Assembly: GCA_900696485.1 (NCBI GenBank)
Contig: CAADGG010000040.1
Location: 1-64,000 of the forward strand
Direction: 5' to 3'
Length of the DNA stretch: 64,000 nt
From: an uncultured Pseudomonadota bacterium
GTDB lineage: Bacteria; Myxococcota_A; UBA9160; PR03
Positions 33,153 through 42,217 of this stretch are shown here, one piece after another. The notes beneath the pieces are model-generated. The model had not been told where the DNA came from and made no database searches. It saw nothing but the letters and a program-made list of their open reading frames with translations. Numbering within the stretch: position 1 is the first letter of the stretch; the number at the start of each line of letters is the position of its first letter. The translations under genes were made by a program, and so were the position numbers.

Positions 33153-34799
33153 TCACCGGTATCGACGCCGAGCCAGGCCCATCAGCGTGCCGAACGCGGC
33201 GAGCCCCAGCGCCGCCGCGCCCGGCTCGGGGGCCGCCCGCGTGAAGTCTCCGCGGCTCGTGCCCCACGCGATGCGCGCGCCCGCCGTGCCCGGAAGCTCG
33301 TGCACCATCAGGCCGGCGCTGGTGGTGCCGCTCAGCACCTCGAGGGCGGGATCGTCGTCGACGTTCGCTAGCGTCGGCGCGCCGAGGGCGCCGCTCCAGG
33401 TCATTCCGTGGCGCGGGATCGGGACGCTCGCGAGCGGCTGGCCCTGCCAGTCCACGATGCGCAGCTCGCCGTCCTGCTGGCTGCCCTTCTCGGTCCAGAC
33501 GTGGAAGAGCACCTCGAGCCGCCCGTCGCCGTCGAGGTCGGCTGCGACCGCTTCCGAGGCGAAGCGGATCGCGTTCGCGCCGGGCGGGTTCAGGTCGATC
33601 GGCCAGCCGTGCTTCTCGGTCTTGTCGAGCCAGAAGGCGTGCAGGCGACCGTCGTAGGACGGGAACAGGATCTCGGGCGCGCCGTCGCCGTCGAGGTTGG
33701 CGATCGTGGGGTTGGGTGCGACGGACTCGATCTCGTTCCAGTCGAGGGAGAGCGGCGCGCCGCCGCCGTCCGGGAGGGGCAGCGCGGTCCAGTCGTAGCG
33801 GGCGTTCGACCAGCGCGTGCGGTCGGCGTTCAGGATCACCGGGGCCTGGAACAGGGACTCGTAGGAGGGCGTCGAGCAGAACTCGTAGAAGTTGCCGATC
33901 AGCACGATCTCCGGCGTGCCGTCGCCGTCGAGGTCCGCCACCACAGGGGCTGAATCGGCCAGGTTGGGGCGCCACTGCACGGGTGCGGGAGCGCCGCAGT
34001 CTGCGAAGCCGAGCAGGTCCCACGTCTGATCGTAGTGCAGCCCGACCTGGCTCCAGTCCTTGGCGACACCGCCAGGCGTTCCGAAGACGGGATCCGCCTT
34101 CCGTTCCAAACCGTCGTCGGTGAAGGTGGCCAGGTAGTGGACGTCGCTGGTGGCCACCACCTCGCGCCGGCCGTCGCGGTCGAGGTCCGCCGCAGCGAGA
34201 TTCTGGTTGTAGCAGCCCCAGCTGTAGCCCGGGGACGCCGGTGTGTGTTGCGGCCAGCCGGCGCGCACCGCGCCGGTGTGTTCGAGCACGCTCCATTGGC
34301 CCTGGTCGCCGCCGGCGGCACGGGCCACCAGGATCTCGCGGTCGCCGTCGCCGTCGAGATCGGCCACCGCAAGCGAGCGGATCTCGCCGCTCGGGAAGGG
34401 CTGCACGGGGAAGCCGGGGCGCAGCGCGCCATCGCCGTCGAGCGCCACCACGCGCCCGTTGCCGTTGGCGATCACGATCTCGAGCACACCGTCTCCGTCG
34501 AGGTCGGCGAGCGCGGGCGAGGGCCACAGGCGTCCGTCGTTGCCGACGGCCGGCCAGGTCCACTCGAGGGCCCCGCTGGCGCCGTCGACCGCCATCAGCC
34601 GGTAGCCGCCCCAGAGCACCTCGATCCTGCCATCGCCGTCGATGTCGCCGGCGGCCGGTGAGGCGTACCAGCCGGTGTCGCAGAAACCCGCAGGGCAGCG
34701 CGACCAGGCGAAGGCGGGCGGGGCGGGCAGGCCGGCGTGGGCCGCGCCGGCGAGCAGGAGGAGGAGGACGAGCGGAGCGAGGAAGGGGCGTCGCGGCAT
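33153..34799 (-). CDS. FG-GAP/VCBS-repeat protein with PEP-CTERM sorting signal
   Basis: A 548-residue exported protein. A signal peptide (residues 1-22) is followed by about eight repeats of the type ADLDGDGxxEIV, whose Asp-rich loops bind calcium in beta-propeller FG-GAP/VCBS proteins. The C-terminus APEPGAAALGLAAFGTLMG followed by LARRRYR is a PEP-CTERM signal: a PEP motif, one helix and a basic end. Such proteins are cut and processed by an exosortase, usually in strains making exopolysaccharide. No exosortase gene is in the window. ATG 34799 has GAGGAG four bases upstream. It is flanked by mobile-element debris. Confidence 0.88.
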   Translation of the reverse strand: MPRRPFLAPLVLLLLLAGAAHAGLPAPPAFAWSRCPAGFCDTGWYASPAAGDIDGDGRIEVLWGGYRLMAVDGASGALEWTWPAVGNDGRLWPSPALADLDGDGVLEIVIANGNGRVVALDGDGALRPGFPVQPFPSGEIRSLAVADLDGDGDREILVARAAGGDQGQWSVLEHTGAVRAGWPQHTPASPGYSWGCYNQNLAAADLDRDGRREVVATSDVHYLATFTDDGLERKADPVFGTPGGVAKDWSQVGLHYDQTWDLLGFADCGAPAPVQWRPNLADSAPVVADLDGDGTPEIVLIGNFYEFCSTPSYESLFQAPVILNADRTRWSNARYDWTALPLPDGGGAPLSLDWNEIESVAPNPTIANLDGDGAPEILFPSYDGRLHAFWLDKTEKHGWPIDLNPPGANAIRFASEAVAADLDGDGRLEVLFHVWTEKGSQQDGELRIVDWQGQPLASVPIPRHGMTWSGALGAPTLANVDDDPALEVLSGTTSAGLMVHELPGTAGARIAWGTSRGDFTRAAPEPGAAALGLAAFGTLMGLARRRYR

Positions 34800-35256
34800 G
34801 GCTCCTCTTCGGCAGCCCGGCGGCTGCGTCGAAGCGACGGCGCGCGCCCTGGCGAATCGCCGCGGGTTCCCGACCGGACCTTCCGCTATCGGATCCCGCC
34901 GGGAGGATCCTGTCGGATTGTGTGGGGGTGCGGGCAGGCAGGGGAGAGGACGGATTCGCCTCGGAGCGGGCGAGTCGACGACGGCCTCATGTGGCCGGGG
35001 TTGACCCGGATCGCATCGATCCGCTGCTGGACGTCCTGTCGGGATCGCGGCCCAGGGTGATGTCGGTGGTCATCGGCCGCTGTTCGCTGCTTCGAGCGTG
35101 CGCTTCGGCCCGGCGCTCGGCAGGGAAGAGAGAAGACCGGAGGACAGCAACCAGGAGGGTCGTAAAGATAGATGTCTCCCAAGGTCGTGAAACTGGGCGT
35201 CTCTTGACAGGTGACGGAAGGGTCTGGCGGGATCGCTCGTGCGGGTCGAGGAGCGT
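34800..35256. other. Intergenic region, 457 bp, no gene seen
   Basis: No convincing coding frame was found. The right half, about 35100-35215, has a lower GC content than its surroundings and contains an imperfect direct repeat with a 25-base period: GGTCGT followed by GTCTC at 35158 and again at 35183. A TTGACA at 35204-35209 has no matching -10 element. The left end holds the ribosome-binding site of the PEP-CTERM gene. The region may be decayed mobile DNA. Confidence 0.4.
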
Positions 35257-35835
35257 TCAGGTCTGCGACTGGCGGCGAAGCCGCACGGCGTGCAGCAGCG
35301 ACGGGACGTCGTGGCGGCACTCGGCCGAGAGCAGCGTGATGCCGAGTTCGTCGACGGCGCACACGAGCTGGAAGAGGGCAGCGATCCGGAACGGCCAGGC
35401 GATGTCGAAGAGCAGCAGCAGCGGGATCGCGAGCGCCATCGCGAGGGCCCCGAGCTTCACCGACCAGGTGTGATAGCCGGGCACCGCCCGGTACTTGAGA
35501 TAAGCCAGCGCCGTCGGCAGCAGCATGCACGCGACGGCGAGGATCACGTACGCGGCTTCGCGACGGAGGATCTCCGGCCACAGCCACCAGGCGGCGAGCG
35601 GCAAAGCGGCCCAGAGCGCGAAGTCGGCCCACTGGTCGAGTCGCGCGCCGAAGGCGGTCTCCTGTCCGAGCCGCCGCGCGAGCGCCCCATCGACGGCATC
35701 CGACGCGAGGGCGAGGCCGAAGAGCACGAGGACCGCGTTCATCGCGCCGTCGGCGGCGAGCCACAGCAGCGCCGGCACGCACGCGATGCGGAACGCGCTC
35801 ACCAGGTTCGGGGCATTGAGCCGGGCGTCAGCCAC
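35257..35835 (-). CDS. CDP-alcohol phosphatidyltransferase family protein
   Basis: A 192-residue membrane enzyme of the CDP-alcohol phosphatidyltransferase family. The full catalytic motif is present: Asp46, Asp49-Gly50, Ala53-Arg54, Gly63, Asp67 and Asp71 (DAVDGALARRLG then GARLDQWAD). These enzymes join CDP-diacylglycerol or another CDP-alcohol to an alcohol such as glycerol phosphate, serine or inositol. The acceptor cannot be told here. About six helices are predicted. GTG at 35835 begins eight bases inside the 3' end of the upstream gene. Confidence 0.85.
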   Translation of the reverse strand: MADARLNAPNLVSAFRIACVPALLWLAADGAMNAVLVLFGLALASDAVDGALARRLGQETAFGARLDQWADFALWAALPLAAWWLWPEILRREAAYVILAVACMLLPTALAYLKYRAVPGYHTWSVKLGALAMALAIPLLLLFDIAWPFRIAALFQLVCAVDELGITLLSAECRHDVPSLLHAVRLRRQSQT

Positions 35836-36304
35836 CCGCGTGGCCGTCTCGCGGGCGATGGCGCGCGCGATCGGCGCGCAGCAGCAGGAGGCCCGGGATC
35901 GACAGCAGGGCCGCCTGCACGAGGCCCATCGGCCAGCCCCGTCCGTTGGGACTCGTCTCGCTCCAGACCAGATGGCTGAGCGCGACGTAGAATGCGTAGC
36001 CGGCGGCGGTCGGCAGGATCCACGAGCGCTGCGTCCAGAACCCCCACGCGCCGACGCCGAACAGGGCCCAGTGGAGCGGCGCCGTTGCGCGCGCCGCGGC
36101 GCCATGCAGCTCGAAGCCGAACCAGACCTCGACGTCGCGCGCCGCCGGGACGAAGAGATCGCGGGAGATCAGGAATGCCACCGTCGCGACGCAGAACAGC
36201 GACAGTGCGGTCATCCACCAGGGACGAGGAGCCGGCGAAGAGGAGATCGGCATCGGGGTGCTCGTGTCGCCGGCGGAACGGGGCTCGAGGTCGTCCGTCG
36301 GCAC
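35828..36304 (-). CDS. Integral membrane protein of unknown function
   Basis: A protein of about 158 residues with four hydrophobic helices (ALSLFCVATVAFLISRDLF, then a segment around LHWALFGVGAWGFW, then GYAFYVALSHLVW, then ALLSIPGLLLL). I do not recognise a family. The start is uncertain. GTG 36304 lies five bases after a -10-like TACGGT; ATG 36253 is just before the first helix; GTG 36319 is also possible. Its 3' end overlaps the CDP-alcohol transferase start by eight bases, so the two are likely cotranslated. Confidence 0.6.
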   Translation of the reverse strand: MPTDDLEPRSAGDTSTPMPISSSPAPRPWWMTALSLFCVATVAFLISRDLFVPAARDVEVWFGFELHGAAARATAPLHWALFGVGAWGFWTQRSWILPTAAGYAFYVALSHLVWSETSPNGRGWPMGLVQAALLSIPGLLLLRADRARHRPRDGHAGG

Positions 36305-36355
36305 TCCAGACCGTACCACGGCCGGCCGATGCGCCCGGCTGGCCGTCGCCGCGCG

Positions 36356-37096
36356 TCAGTACAGCCCGAGGATGCGCCCGGCCAGCGCGAGGATCGCGAG
36401 GATCATCACCGGGCGCAGCAGGCGCTCGCCGCCGGCGACGGCCAGCCGGGCGCCGATCCAGCCGCCGGCGACGAAGCCGCACGCGAGCATCGCGGCGGGG
36501 AGCCACGCCACCTGCCCGGCGAAGACGAAGATCGGCAGGACGAAGGCCGTCAGCACGACGTTGACGGCCACCTTGATGCTGTTGGCGCGCACCAGGTCGT
36601 AGCCGGCATGGCTGAGGGCGCCGACCAGCAGCAACCCGACACCCGCCTGGATCGCGCCGCCGTAGAGGCCGATACCGAAGAAGACGGTGAAGCCGAGCCA
36701 GCGCGGCCATGGCCGGGCCGGACGCTGGGCGCCGACGCGCGGACGCCGCAGCATCGGGACCAGGTTCAACAGCATGACGACGCCGAAGATCCGTTCGAAG
36801 AGCGCATCTTCGACGCGGGCGATGGTGAAGGCGCCGACCAGCGCACCCAGACACACCGGGAGCAGCACCTTGGCGGCGCCTGCCAGCCCGGACACCCCGC
36901 GTTTGCGGAACTGCCAGGCGGCAGTGAGGTTCTGCAACAGGATGCCGACGCGGTTGGTGCCATTCGCGATCGTGCCGGGGAGGCCGACCAGCACCAGCAG
37001 CGGCACGCTGATCAGCGAGCCCCCGCCGGCCAGGGTGTTGACGACGCCAGCGGCGATCCCGCCTGCGATCAGGATCGCGGCCTGTTCGAACGTCAC
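36356..37096 (-). CDS. TSUP-family (TauE/SafE) membrane permease
   Basis: A 246-residue protein with about eight helices. It has the two TSUP half-motifs: GGIAAGVVNTLAGGGSLISVP with NGTNRVGILLQN at the N-terminus, and GGAIQAGVGLLLV in the second half. TSUP proteins are proposed exporters or importers of sulfite, sulfoacetate, taurine and related anions; the substrate is unknown here. GTG 37096 has GAGGAG nearby upstream. It is divergent from the phosphotransferase gene. Confidence 0.88.
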   Translation of the reverse strand: MTFEQAAILIAGGIAAGVVNTLAGGGSLISVPLLVLVGLPGTIANGTNRVGILLQNLTAAWQFRKRGVSGLAGAAKVLLPVCLGALVGAFTIARVEDALFERIFGVVMLLNLVPMLRRPRVGAQRPARPWPRWLGFTVFFGIGLYGGAIQAGVGLLLVGALSHAGYDLVRANSIKVAVNVVLTAFVLPIFVFAGQVAWLPAAMLACGFVAGGWIGARLAVAGGERLLRPVMILAILALAGRILGLY

Positions 37097-37223
37097 GAGC
37101 TCTCCTCGCCGGGAGCGCGCGAATCGTAGCGGCTCGCTCGCACCGGACGAAGGCGCCCGCGTCGCCGGGAACACGGCTCGCGCGATCCAAGCGGCTCGTG
37201 CCCCGCGCACGGCCGGTCAGCCC

Positions 37224-37253
37224 TTGAGCCCGGAGGTCCTGCCCGACTAGAGT
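37224..37253 (+). promoter_or_regulatory. Putative promoter of a leaderless gene
   Basis: TTGAGC at 37224-37229 and TAGAGT at 37248-37253 are 18 bases apart. The ATG at 37260 lies six bases after the -10 hexamer with no Shine-Dalgarno sequence, so the transcript would begin at the start codon itself. Confidence 0.5.
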
Positions 37254-37259
37254 CCGGAC

Positions 37260-38420
37260 ATGGCTGCGACTCCTCCGTCTGGAACTCCGTCGACAACGCC
37301 TCCCATGGCTTCGCCCGATGCCGCACCGGGGCAGGCCGCTCCGGGCGCATCCGCGACCGCGCCGCCGCCGGACGTCATCGAGGTCCGCCCGGACGAGCGC
37401 TTCGACGAGGCCCGCCTCGCCGGGTATCTCCGCGGTCGGCTCCCGGGTAGCGAGGGGGCGTTGCAGGTCCGCCAGTTCGGCGGCGGTCATGCCAATCTCA
37501 CGTATCTGCTGCACTACGGCGACGGTCCCGATGCCGCCGAGTACGTGCTGCGCCGGCCCCCGCTCGGTCCGGTCGCGCCCGGGGCGCACGACATGGAGCG
37601 CGAATACCGGGTGCTGTCGCGGCTGTGGAAGGCGTTCCCGTTGGCGCCGCGTGCATTCCATTTTTGTGGAGACGCGGCCATCATCGGCGCGCCGTTCTTC
37701 GTGATGGAGCGGCGCCACGGCGTCGTCATCCGCGGCGGGATCCCGGCCGCGTTCGGCGGCGGCGCCGACCCGGAGGCGAATCGCAAGTTGTCGCAGGTGG
37801 TCGTCGACGTGCTCGCGGACTTCCACGCCGTCGATCCCGACGCCGCCGGGCTCGGCGACCTCGGCCGCCCGGAGGGCTTTCTCGAGCGGCAGGTGAAGGG
37901 CTGGAGCGAACGCTGGGAGCGCTCGAAGGTGGAGCCGTTCGAGCTCGCCGACGAGTTGCAGCGCTGGCTGCTCGACAACCTGCCCGAGTCGCCGCCGGCG
38001 ACGCTGCTGCACAACGACTGGCGCCTCGACAATATGGCCGTGGCCGCCGACGACCCGGGCCGCTGCGTCGCGGTCTACGACTGGGACATGTGCACACGCG
38101 GGGATCCGCTGGCGGATCTCGGCACCGTGCTGGCGGTCTGGTACGACCCGGACGAAGTCCCGTCGTCACTGAATCCGATGCCGACGCTGGCGCCGGGCTT
38201 TCTGCGCCGCGCCGAGGCCGCACGCCGCTACGGCGAGCGCAGCGGGCGGTCGCTCGAGCGGCTCGACTACTACCTGGTGTTCGGGACTTTCAAGATGGCC
38301 GTCGTCCTGCAGCAGATCTATGCGCGCTTTCACCGCGGCCAGACCCAGGACCAGCGCTTCGCCGGGATGGGAGAGGGGGCGAAGGCCCTGTTCCGGCTCG
38401 CGGCGGCGCGCCGCGCGTGA
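37260..38420 (+). CDS. APH-type phosphotransferase family protein (ACAD10-like)
   Basis: A 386-residue kinase-fold protein of the aminoglycoside phosphotransferase superfamily, close to the N-terminal half of ACAD10/11-type proteins. The Brenner-type catalytic motif is HNDWRLDNM (His251, Asp253), and the metal-binding motif is YDWDMCTRGDPLADLG. The nucleotide loop is QFGGGHANLTYLL. Relatives phosphorylate hydroxyacyl-CoAs for beta-oxidation, which fits the two dehydratase genes just downstream. The first 35 residues are Pro/Ala-rich. The start appears leaderless. It is not an antibiotic-resistance enzyme on this evidence. Confidence 0.85.
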   Translation: MAATPPSGTPSTTPPMASPDAAPGQAAPGASATAPPPDVIEVRPDERFDEARLAGYLRGRLPGSEGALQVRQFGGGHANLTYLLHYGDGPDAAEYVLRRPPLGPVAPGAHDMEREYRVLSRLWKAFPLAPRAFHFCGDAAIIGAPFFVMERRHGVVIRGGIPAAFGGGADPEANRKLSQVVVDVLADFHAVDPDAAGLGDLGRPEGFLERQVKGWSERWERSKVEPFELADELQRWLLDNLPESPPATLLHNDWRLDNMAVAADDPGRCVAVYDWDMCTRGDPLADLGTVLAVWYDPDEVPSSLNPMPTLAPGFLRRAEAARRYGERSGRSLERLDYYLVFGTFKMAVVLQQIYARFHRGQTQDQRFAGMGEGAKALFRLAAARRA

Positions 38421-38589
38421 GCGTCGCGCCAACGGGCCGCAGGAACGGCGGATCGAAGGGCTGCGCAGCGGCGCGCCGCCGCGGTCCGTGGCGAAGAGAG
38501 CCGGGAATCGCAACTGCGCGTGGAATCCTGCGCATGGACTCATGCGGACGGGATCATCGAGTCACAGATCGACGAAACAGGAGGAGCAG

Positions 38590-39090
38590 ATGGCGGACTA
38601 CGAGTTCCCGGTCGACCGGACGGGGATCCTGAACTTTGCGGCGGCCTTGGGCGAGCGCAATCGGATCTATTGGGACGAGGCCTTCGCGAAGGCGACCCCG
38701 CTCGGCGGCGTGATCGCGCCACCGACTTTCGCGGTCTCGTCGGCGCTGTGGAATCCGAGCTACGGACTGCGCGGGATCCGGCAGATTCCCGAGCGGCCCG
38801 AGCCGGCGCCGGAGCGGGCGCCGGCGGCGGCGAGCACGACGAAGAGCGGCGGCGGCGATTCGTCGCGCCTGCTGCACGGCGAGCAGCGCTTCGAGTACCA
38901 CCAGCCGCTCCGGCCCGGCATGCGGCTCGCCGCCCAGACGCGAGCCGGCCGTAGCTGGCAGAAGGACGGCAAGCGCGGCGGCACGCTGCGCTTCAGCGAA
39001 TCGATCACGGAGTACCGCGACGAGCGCGGGGAACTCATCGTGACGGCGACCAGCGTCGGCATCATCACGGAAAAGGCGGTGCAAGGATGA
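38590..39090 (+). CDS. MaoC-like dehydratase, FAS1-like N-terminal type
   Basis: A 166-residue hot-dog fold protein of the MaoC dehydratase N-terminal (FAS1-like) family. It has the opening MADYEFPVDRTGILNFAAAL, then APPTFAVSSALW, and a C-terminal strand RGELIVTATSVGIIT. It lacks the catalytic Asp-His of hydratase 2 and so normally forms a heterodimer with a MaoC subunit, encoded by the overlapping next gene. Together they would dehydrate 3-hydroxyacyl thioesters. ATG 38590 has an excellent AGGAGGAG. Confidence 0.85.
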   Translation: MADYEFPVDRTGILNFAAALGERNRIYWDEAFAKATPLGGVIAPPTFAVSSALWNPSYGLRGIRQIPERPEPAPERAPAAASTTKSGGGDSSRLLHGEQRFEYHQPLRPGMRLAAQTRAGRSWQKDGKRGGTLRFSESITEYRDERGELIVTATSVGIITEKAVQG

Positions 39091-39530
39091 GCGCGAGCAA
39101 CGGCAATCCGAGACTCGGCGCGGCGGACCTTCGGGTCGGCTCGAGCCGCGAGCAGGTGGTGGTCACGAATCTCTCGCGCACCCAGATCGTCATGTACGCC
39201 GGCGCTTCGGGTGATTTCAATCCGATCCATCACGACGAGACCTTCGCCACCGGGACCGCCGGCTATCCGTCCGTGTTCGCACACGGGATGCTGACGATGG
39301 GGCTCACCGGCACGCTGCTGACGGACTGGCTCGGCGACGGCGTGCTGCGCTCGTTCGGCGTGCGTTTCGTGCGACAGGTCTGGCCGGGCGACACGCTGAC
39401 CGCGAAGGGTACGGTGCGTTCGATCGCGCCGGATGGCCGGGTGGAGATCGAGCTGGTGACGACGAACCAGCGCGACGAACCGGTCGTCGCCGGCGAGGCG
39501 GTGGCGCAACTACCGGTCGCGAGCGGGTGA
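39087..39530 (+). CDS. MaoC-family (R)-specific enoyl-CoA hydratase/dehydratase
   Basis: A 147-residue MaoC-type protein with the hydratase 2 motif AGASGDFNPIHHDETFA (Asp43, His48), followed by PSVFAHGMLTMGLTG. This is the catalytic subunit expected for the FAS1-like partner encoded just upstream, with which it overlaps by four bases (ATGA). The pair resembles HadAB/HadBC-type dehydratases acting on acyl-ACP or acyl-CoA. Its stop overlaps the start of the following protease gene. Confidence 0.9.
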   Translation: MSASNGNPRLGAADLRVGSSREQVVVTNLSRTQIVMYAGASGDFNPIHHDETFATGTAGYPSVFAHGMLTMGLTGTLLTDWLGDGVLRSFGVRFVRQVWPGDTLTAKGTVRSIAPDGRVEIELVTTNQRDEPVVAGEAVAQLPVASG

Positions 39531-40558
39531 TGGACCGGCGGAGCGCGCTCCGGGCGCGCCGCCGGATCTTCGGGCTCGCGGCTGCGTCTCTGCTGGTGGC
39601 GGCCTGCGCCGAGCCGCGCGCCGGCGTGCTGGAGACGCGCTTTCCCGCGCTGCGCGACTTCCCCGGGCAGCGCCTCGCCGAGGCCCACCCGTTCGTGTTG
39701 CCGAGCGGTGGCCGCGTCGTGCAGTTCTTCTGTCGCTGGCCGAGCGACACGCCGCTGCCGGTCTCGGTTCCGCTCGATGCGACGGAGGCGGAGCGTCGCG
39801 CCATCGACGTCGCGCTGCGGGCCTGGGAAGGCGCCGGTCTCGGCGTGCGCTTCCTCGTGCTCGAGGGCGGACCGGCGCCGATCGAGATCCGCTTCGAGGA
39901 CGAGGCGCTCGCCATCGGAGCCGGCGGCGACATGGGCAATGCCGTCGTCGACTGCCAGATGGCGCCGCTCTCGCAGCAGACGGACCCCGGGGCCGTGCGC
40001 GAGGCGCGGCTCGTGCGCGCGCGGCTGCGCATCGCCCGGCAGACCGCGCCGAGCTGGCAGGGCAAGGCGCGCCCGCTGACGGCGGCCGAGCAGACCGGCA
40101 CCTTGCTGCACGAGCTCGGTCATGCGCTGGGCTTCCAAGGCCACGCGCGCCGGGGGGACACGGTGATGGTGCGCGAAGTCGAACGGATTCCGCGCGTTGG
40201 CGCCGCCGTGCTGGCGGGCGAGGGATTCGCCGATCCGACGCTGCGCGCGCTCTATCGGCTCCCGAGTGGCGCGGTCGTCTCGAGCACGCCGGTCGAGGCC
40301 TGGCGGACGGACCTGGTGGACCGGATGGCTCGGCTCGCCGAGGGCGCGGCGCTCGACGGGCCGTTCGCTCGCGTCGGCGAGAGTGCGGCGCGGATCTTCT
40401 GGCGCGATCCACAGGGCGCCGAGTACGGGCTGGTCGTGATCCAGATCGCCGAGGCGATCCGGCGGCCCGAGACCACGCGTGTCGTCCCCGAGCCGCGGGC
40501 CCGCCGCGCGTTGCCGCGCCGGAACGATCTGCGACCGGGTCAGTCCGGCCGCGAGTAG
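39530..40558 (+). CDS. Lipoprotein with metzincin-type zinc protease motif
   Basis: A 342-residue protein with a lipoprotein signal (LLVAAC, lipidated Cys26). The Zn-binding motif HELGHALGFQGH at residues 194-205 is the full metzincin pattern HExxHxxGxxH. The region before it (SVPLDATEAERRAIDVALRAW) resembles matrixin-like peptidases. It is likely an envelope-anchored metalloprotease. ATG 39530 overlaps the previous stop as TGATG; the adjacent in-frame GTG at 39527 is an equal alternative. The C-terminal ~120 residues are unassigned. Confidence 0.75.
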   Translation: MDRRSALRARRRIFGLAAASLLVAACAEPRAGVLETRFPALRDFPGQRLAEAHPFVLPSGGRVVQFFCRWPSDTPLPVSVPLDATEAERRAIDVALRAWEGAGLGVRFLVLEGGPAPIEIRFEDEALAIGAGGDMGNAVVDCQMAPLSQQTDPGAVREARLVRARLRIARQTAPSWQGKARPLTAAEQTGTLLHELGHALGFQGHARRGDTVMVREVERIPRVGAAVLAGEGFADPTLRALYRLPSGAVVSSTPVEAWRTDLVDRMARLAEGAALDGPFARVGESAARIFWRDPQGAEYGLVVIQIAEAIRRPETTRVVPEPRARRALPRRNDLRPGQSGRE

Positions 40559-40676
40559 CGTCGCGCCAGCTCCGCGAGGATCGTCCGACAATCGTCCGCG
40601 GGTCGGGCTGCTGGCCGACGTCGGGACGAGCGGACGTCGTGACGAGCGGCGCAGACGGCGCGGTCCGATCGGCGCC

Positions 40677-42188
40677 CTAGTGGACCTTCGGGTCGAGCTG
40701 CTTCGCGCGCTTCAGCTCGCGCTCGGCTGCCTCGGATTCCCCGAGTGCGCGCAGCACGAGACCGAGCCGGAAATGCGAGATCGAGTCTTCGTCGTCGAGC
40801 GCGACGGCCCGCTCGAGATGCGTGCGGGCGGTCCCCGGATCCGAGGGGGTCTTCTTGTAGAGCGCCCAGCCGAGGGCCGACTGGTACGCGCACTCTTCCG
40901 GCCAGAGCTGGACGGCAGGCCGCAGGAAGTCGTGGGCGCCGCTCCAGTTGCCCGCCCGCATCATGATCTCGGCCTTGCGATACAGCGCCTCGGCCTGCAC
41001 CACCCGTTGCGCAGCGGCGTCGGCTCCCGTGCCGTCGAGGCCCTGATCGTAGTCGCGCCGCCGGTCGGGATCCGAGAGGGTTTCGTAGGCCCGGGCGATG
41101 CGCGCAAACAGCTCTTCGGCCGGAGTCCGGAGATCCTCCAGGCCGAGACGCGTGAGAGCATCGGGGTGGTAGCGTTTGGCGGCTGCGAAGTAGGCGCGCT
41201 TCACGTCATGCGCCGCGGCGCCGCGCGAGACGCCGAGAAGTTCGTAGTGGTCCCGGTCCCCGAGTGCCGCGTGCGCTTCGCGGATCTCGCGGGCCAGAAC
41301 CTCCAGCTCCGGGCCGGCCGCCGGCCCTTCCGGGCGCCGTTTCGCGTTCGCCGCGTCGGGTCCGTCGCTCGGCGGATCCGCGCTGGCCGCCGTGGCGTCG
41401 CGCGACCCGATCACGATCTCGAAATCCGGTTGCTCGACGTCGGGCTCCGCTGCGGCCTCGCCGTCGGCGACCGCCGTCGTCCGCCACTGCACCGCTCCGA
41501 GCCGGTCGAGCACCCAGATGGCGGCGAGCGCGCTCGGCGTCGGCGCGGCGGCGAGCAGGACCGCGAGGCGCTGGCTGCCGTCGCATCCGGCGAGCAGGCG
41601 ATCGACGTCGGCATCGCGCAACAGCCGGCCGGCCAGCACAGTGAAGCGGCCGTCGCCCTGCGGGTAGTGGTCGAGCGACGCGGCGAGATCGTCGCGAATC
41701 CGCGTCGGACTCCAGTGGATGGCGATGCCTTCCTGGGCCAGCGCCACCGGATCGCAGCGAAATGCTGCCGCGTCGCCGCCGGGGGCTTCACCGCCGTGGA
41801 ACGCGAACTCCCCGCGCGGCCAGCCGAAACAATCGAGCAGCCGCCGGCGCAACTGGTTCTTGAGCGCGCCGAACAGCTCCTGCGGTCCGACCAGTTCCAG
41901 GGAGAGCAACGCGGCGCCCTCCTTGCAGCCCCGCTCGCGAACGGTGTCGACGAGACGGGCATAGTCGTCACGCTTCAGGACGCCGGCGTCCAGCAGCTGG
42001 ATGCCGAGACTCTCGCTGGGAAGGTTCGATTCCGCCAGCACCGGGACTCCGTCGCGCAGCCACACGCGCTTGCGTACGGCCTCGCGCGTGAGATCGAGGG
42101 ATCCCGTCAGACGCTTGCGGTAGAACGACAGCAACAACACCGGCAGCGGCGTCACATCGAGGGTTCCGCACTCCGCAGGGATCTCCAT
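40677..42188 (-). CDS. DUF4388 / J-domain / TPR regulatory protein
   Basis: A 503-residue cytoplasmic protein. The N-terminus (residues ~5-240) has a DUF4388/PATAN-like domain (GTLDVTPLPVLLLSFYRKRL, then GSLDL and LPSESLGIQLLDAGVL). A J-domain follows around residues 312-385, with YELLGVSR and the essential HPD at 341-343. The C-terminus has TPR-like helices to the end. This architecture is typical of delta-type proteobacteria, where such proteins link DnaK chaperoning to signalling. ATG 42188 has AAGGAG eight bases upstream. It follows the V4R-STAS gene on the same strand. Confidence 0.85.
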   Translation of the reverse strand: MEIPAECGTLDVTPLPVLLLSFYRKRLTGSLDLTREAVRKRVWLRDGVPVLAESNLPSESLGIQLLDAGVLKRDDYARLVDTVRERGCKEGAALLSLELVGPQELFGALKNQLRRRLLDCFGWPRGEFAFHGGEAPGGDAAAFRCDPVALAQEGIAIHWSPTRIRDDLAASLDHYPQGDGRFTVLAGRLLRDADVDRLLAGCDGSQRLAVLLAAAPTPSALAAIWVLDRLGAVQWRTTAVADGEAAAEPDVEQPDFEIVIGSRDATAASADPPSDGPDAANAKRRPEGPAAGPELEVLAREIREAHAALGDRDHYELLGVSRGAAAHDVKRAYFAAAKRYHPDALTRLGLEDLRTPAEELFARIARAYETLSDPDRRRDYDQGLDGTGADAAAQRVVQAEALYRKAEIMMRAGNWSGAHDFLRPAVQLWPEECAYQSALGWALYKKTPSDPGTARTHLERAVALDDEDSISHFRLGLVLRALGESEAAERELKRAKQLDPKVH

Positions 42189-42217
42189 CGATCGGGCTCC
42201 TTCGTCTCCGGGTCGGC

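Noticed and set aside
35204..35209. Perfect TTGACA in the 34800-35256 gap
   Set aside because: No -10-like hexamer lies 15-19 bases downstream and no gene follows in that direction.
37260..38420. Aminoglycoside-resistance phosphotransferase
   Set aside because: The kinase fold is shared, but the motifs and the dehydratase neighbours fit the ACAD10-like acyl-CoA-related group, not resistance enzymes.
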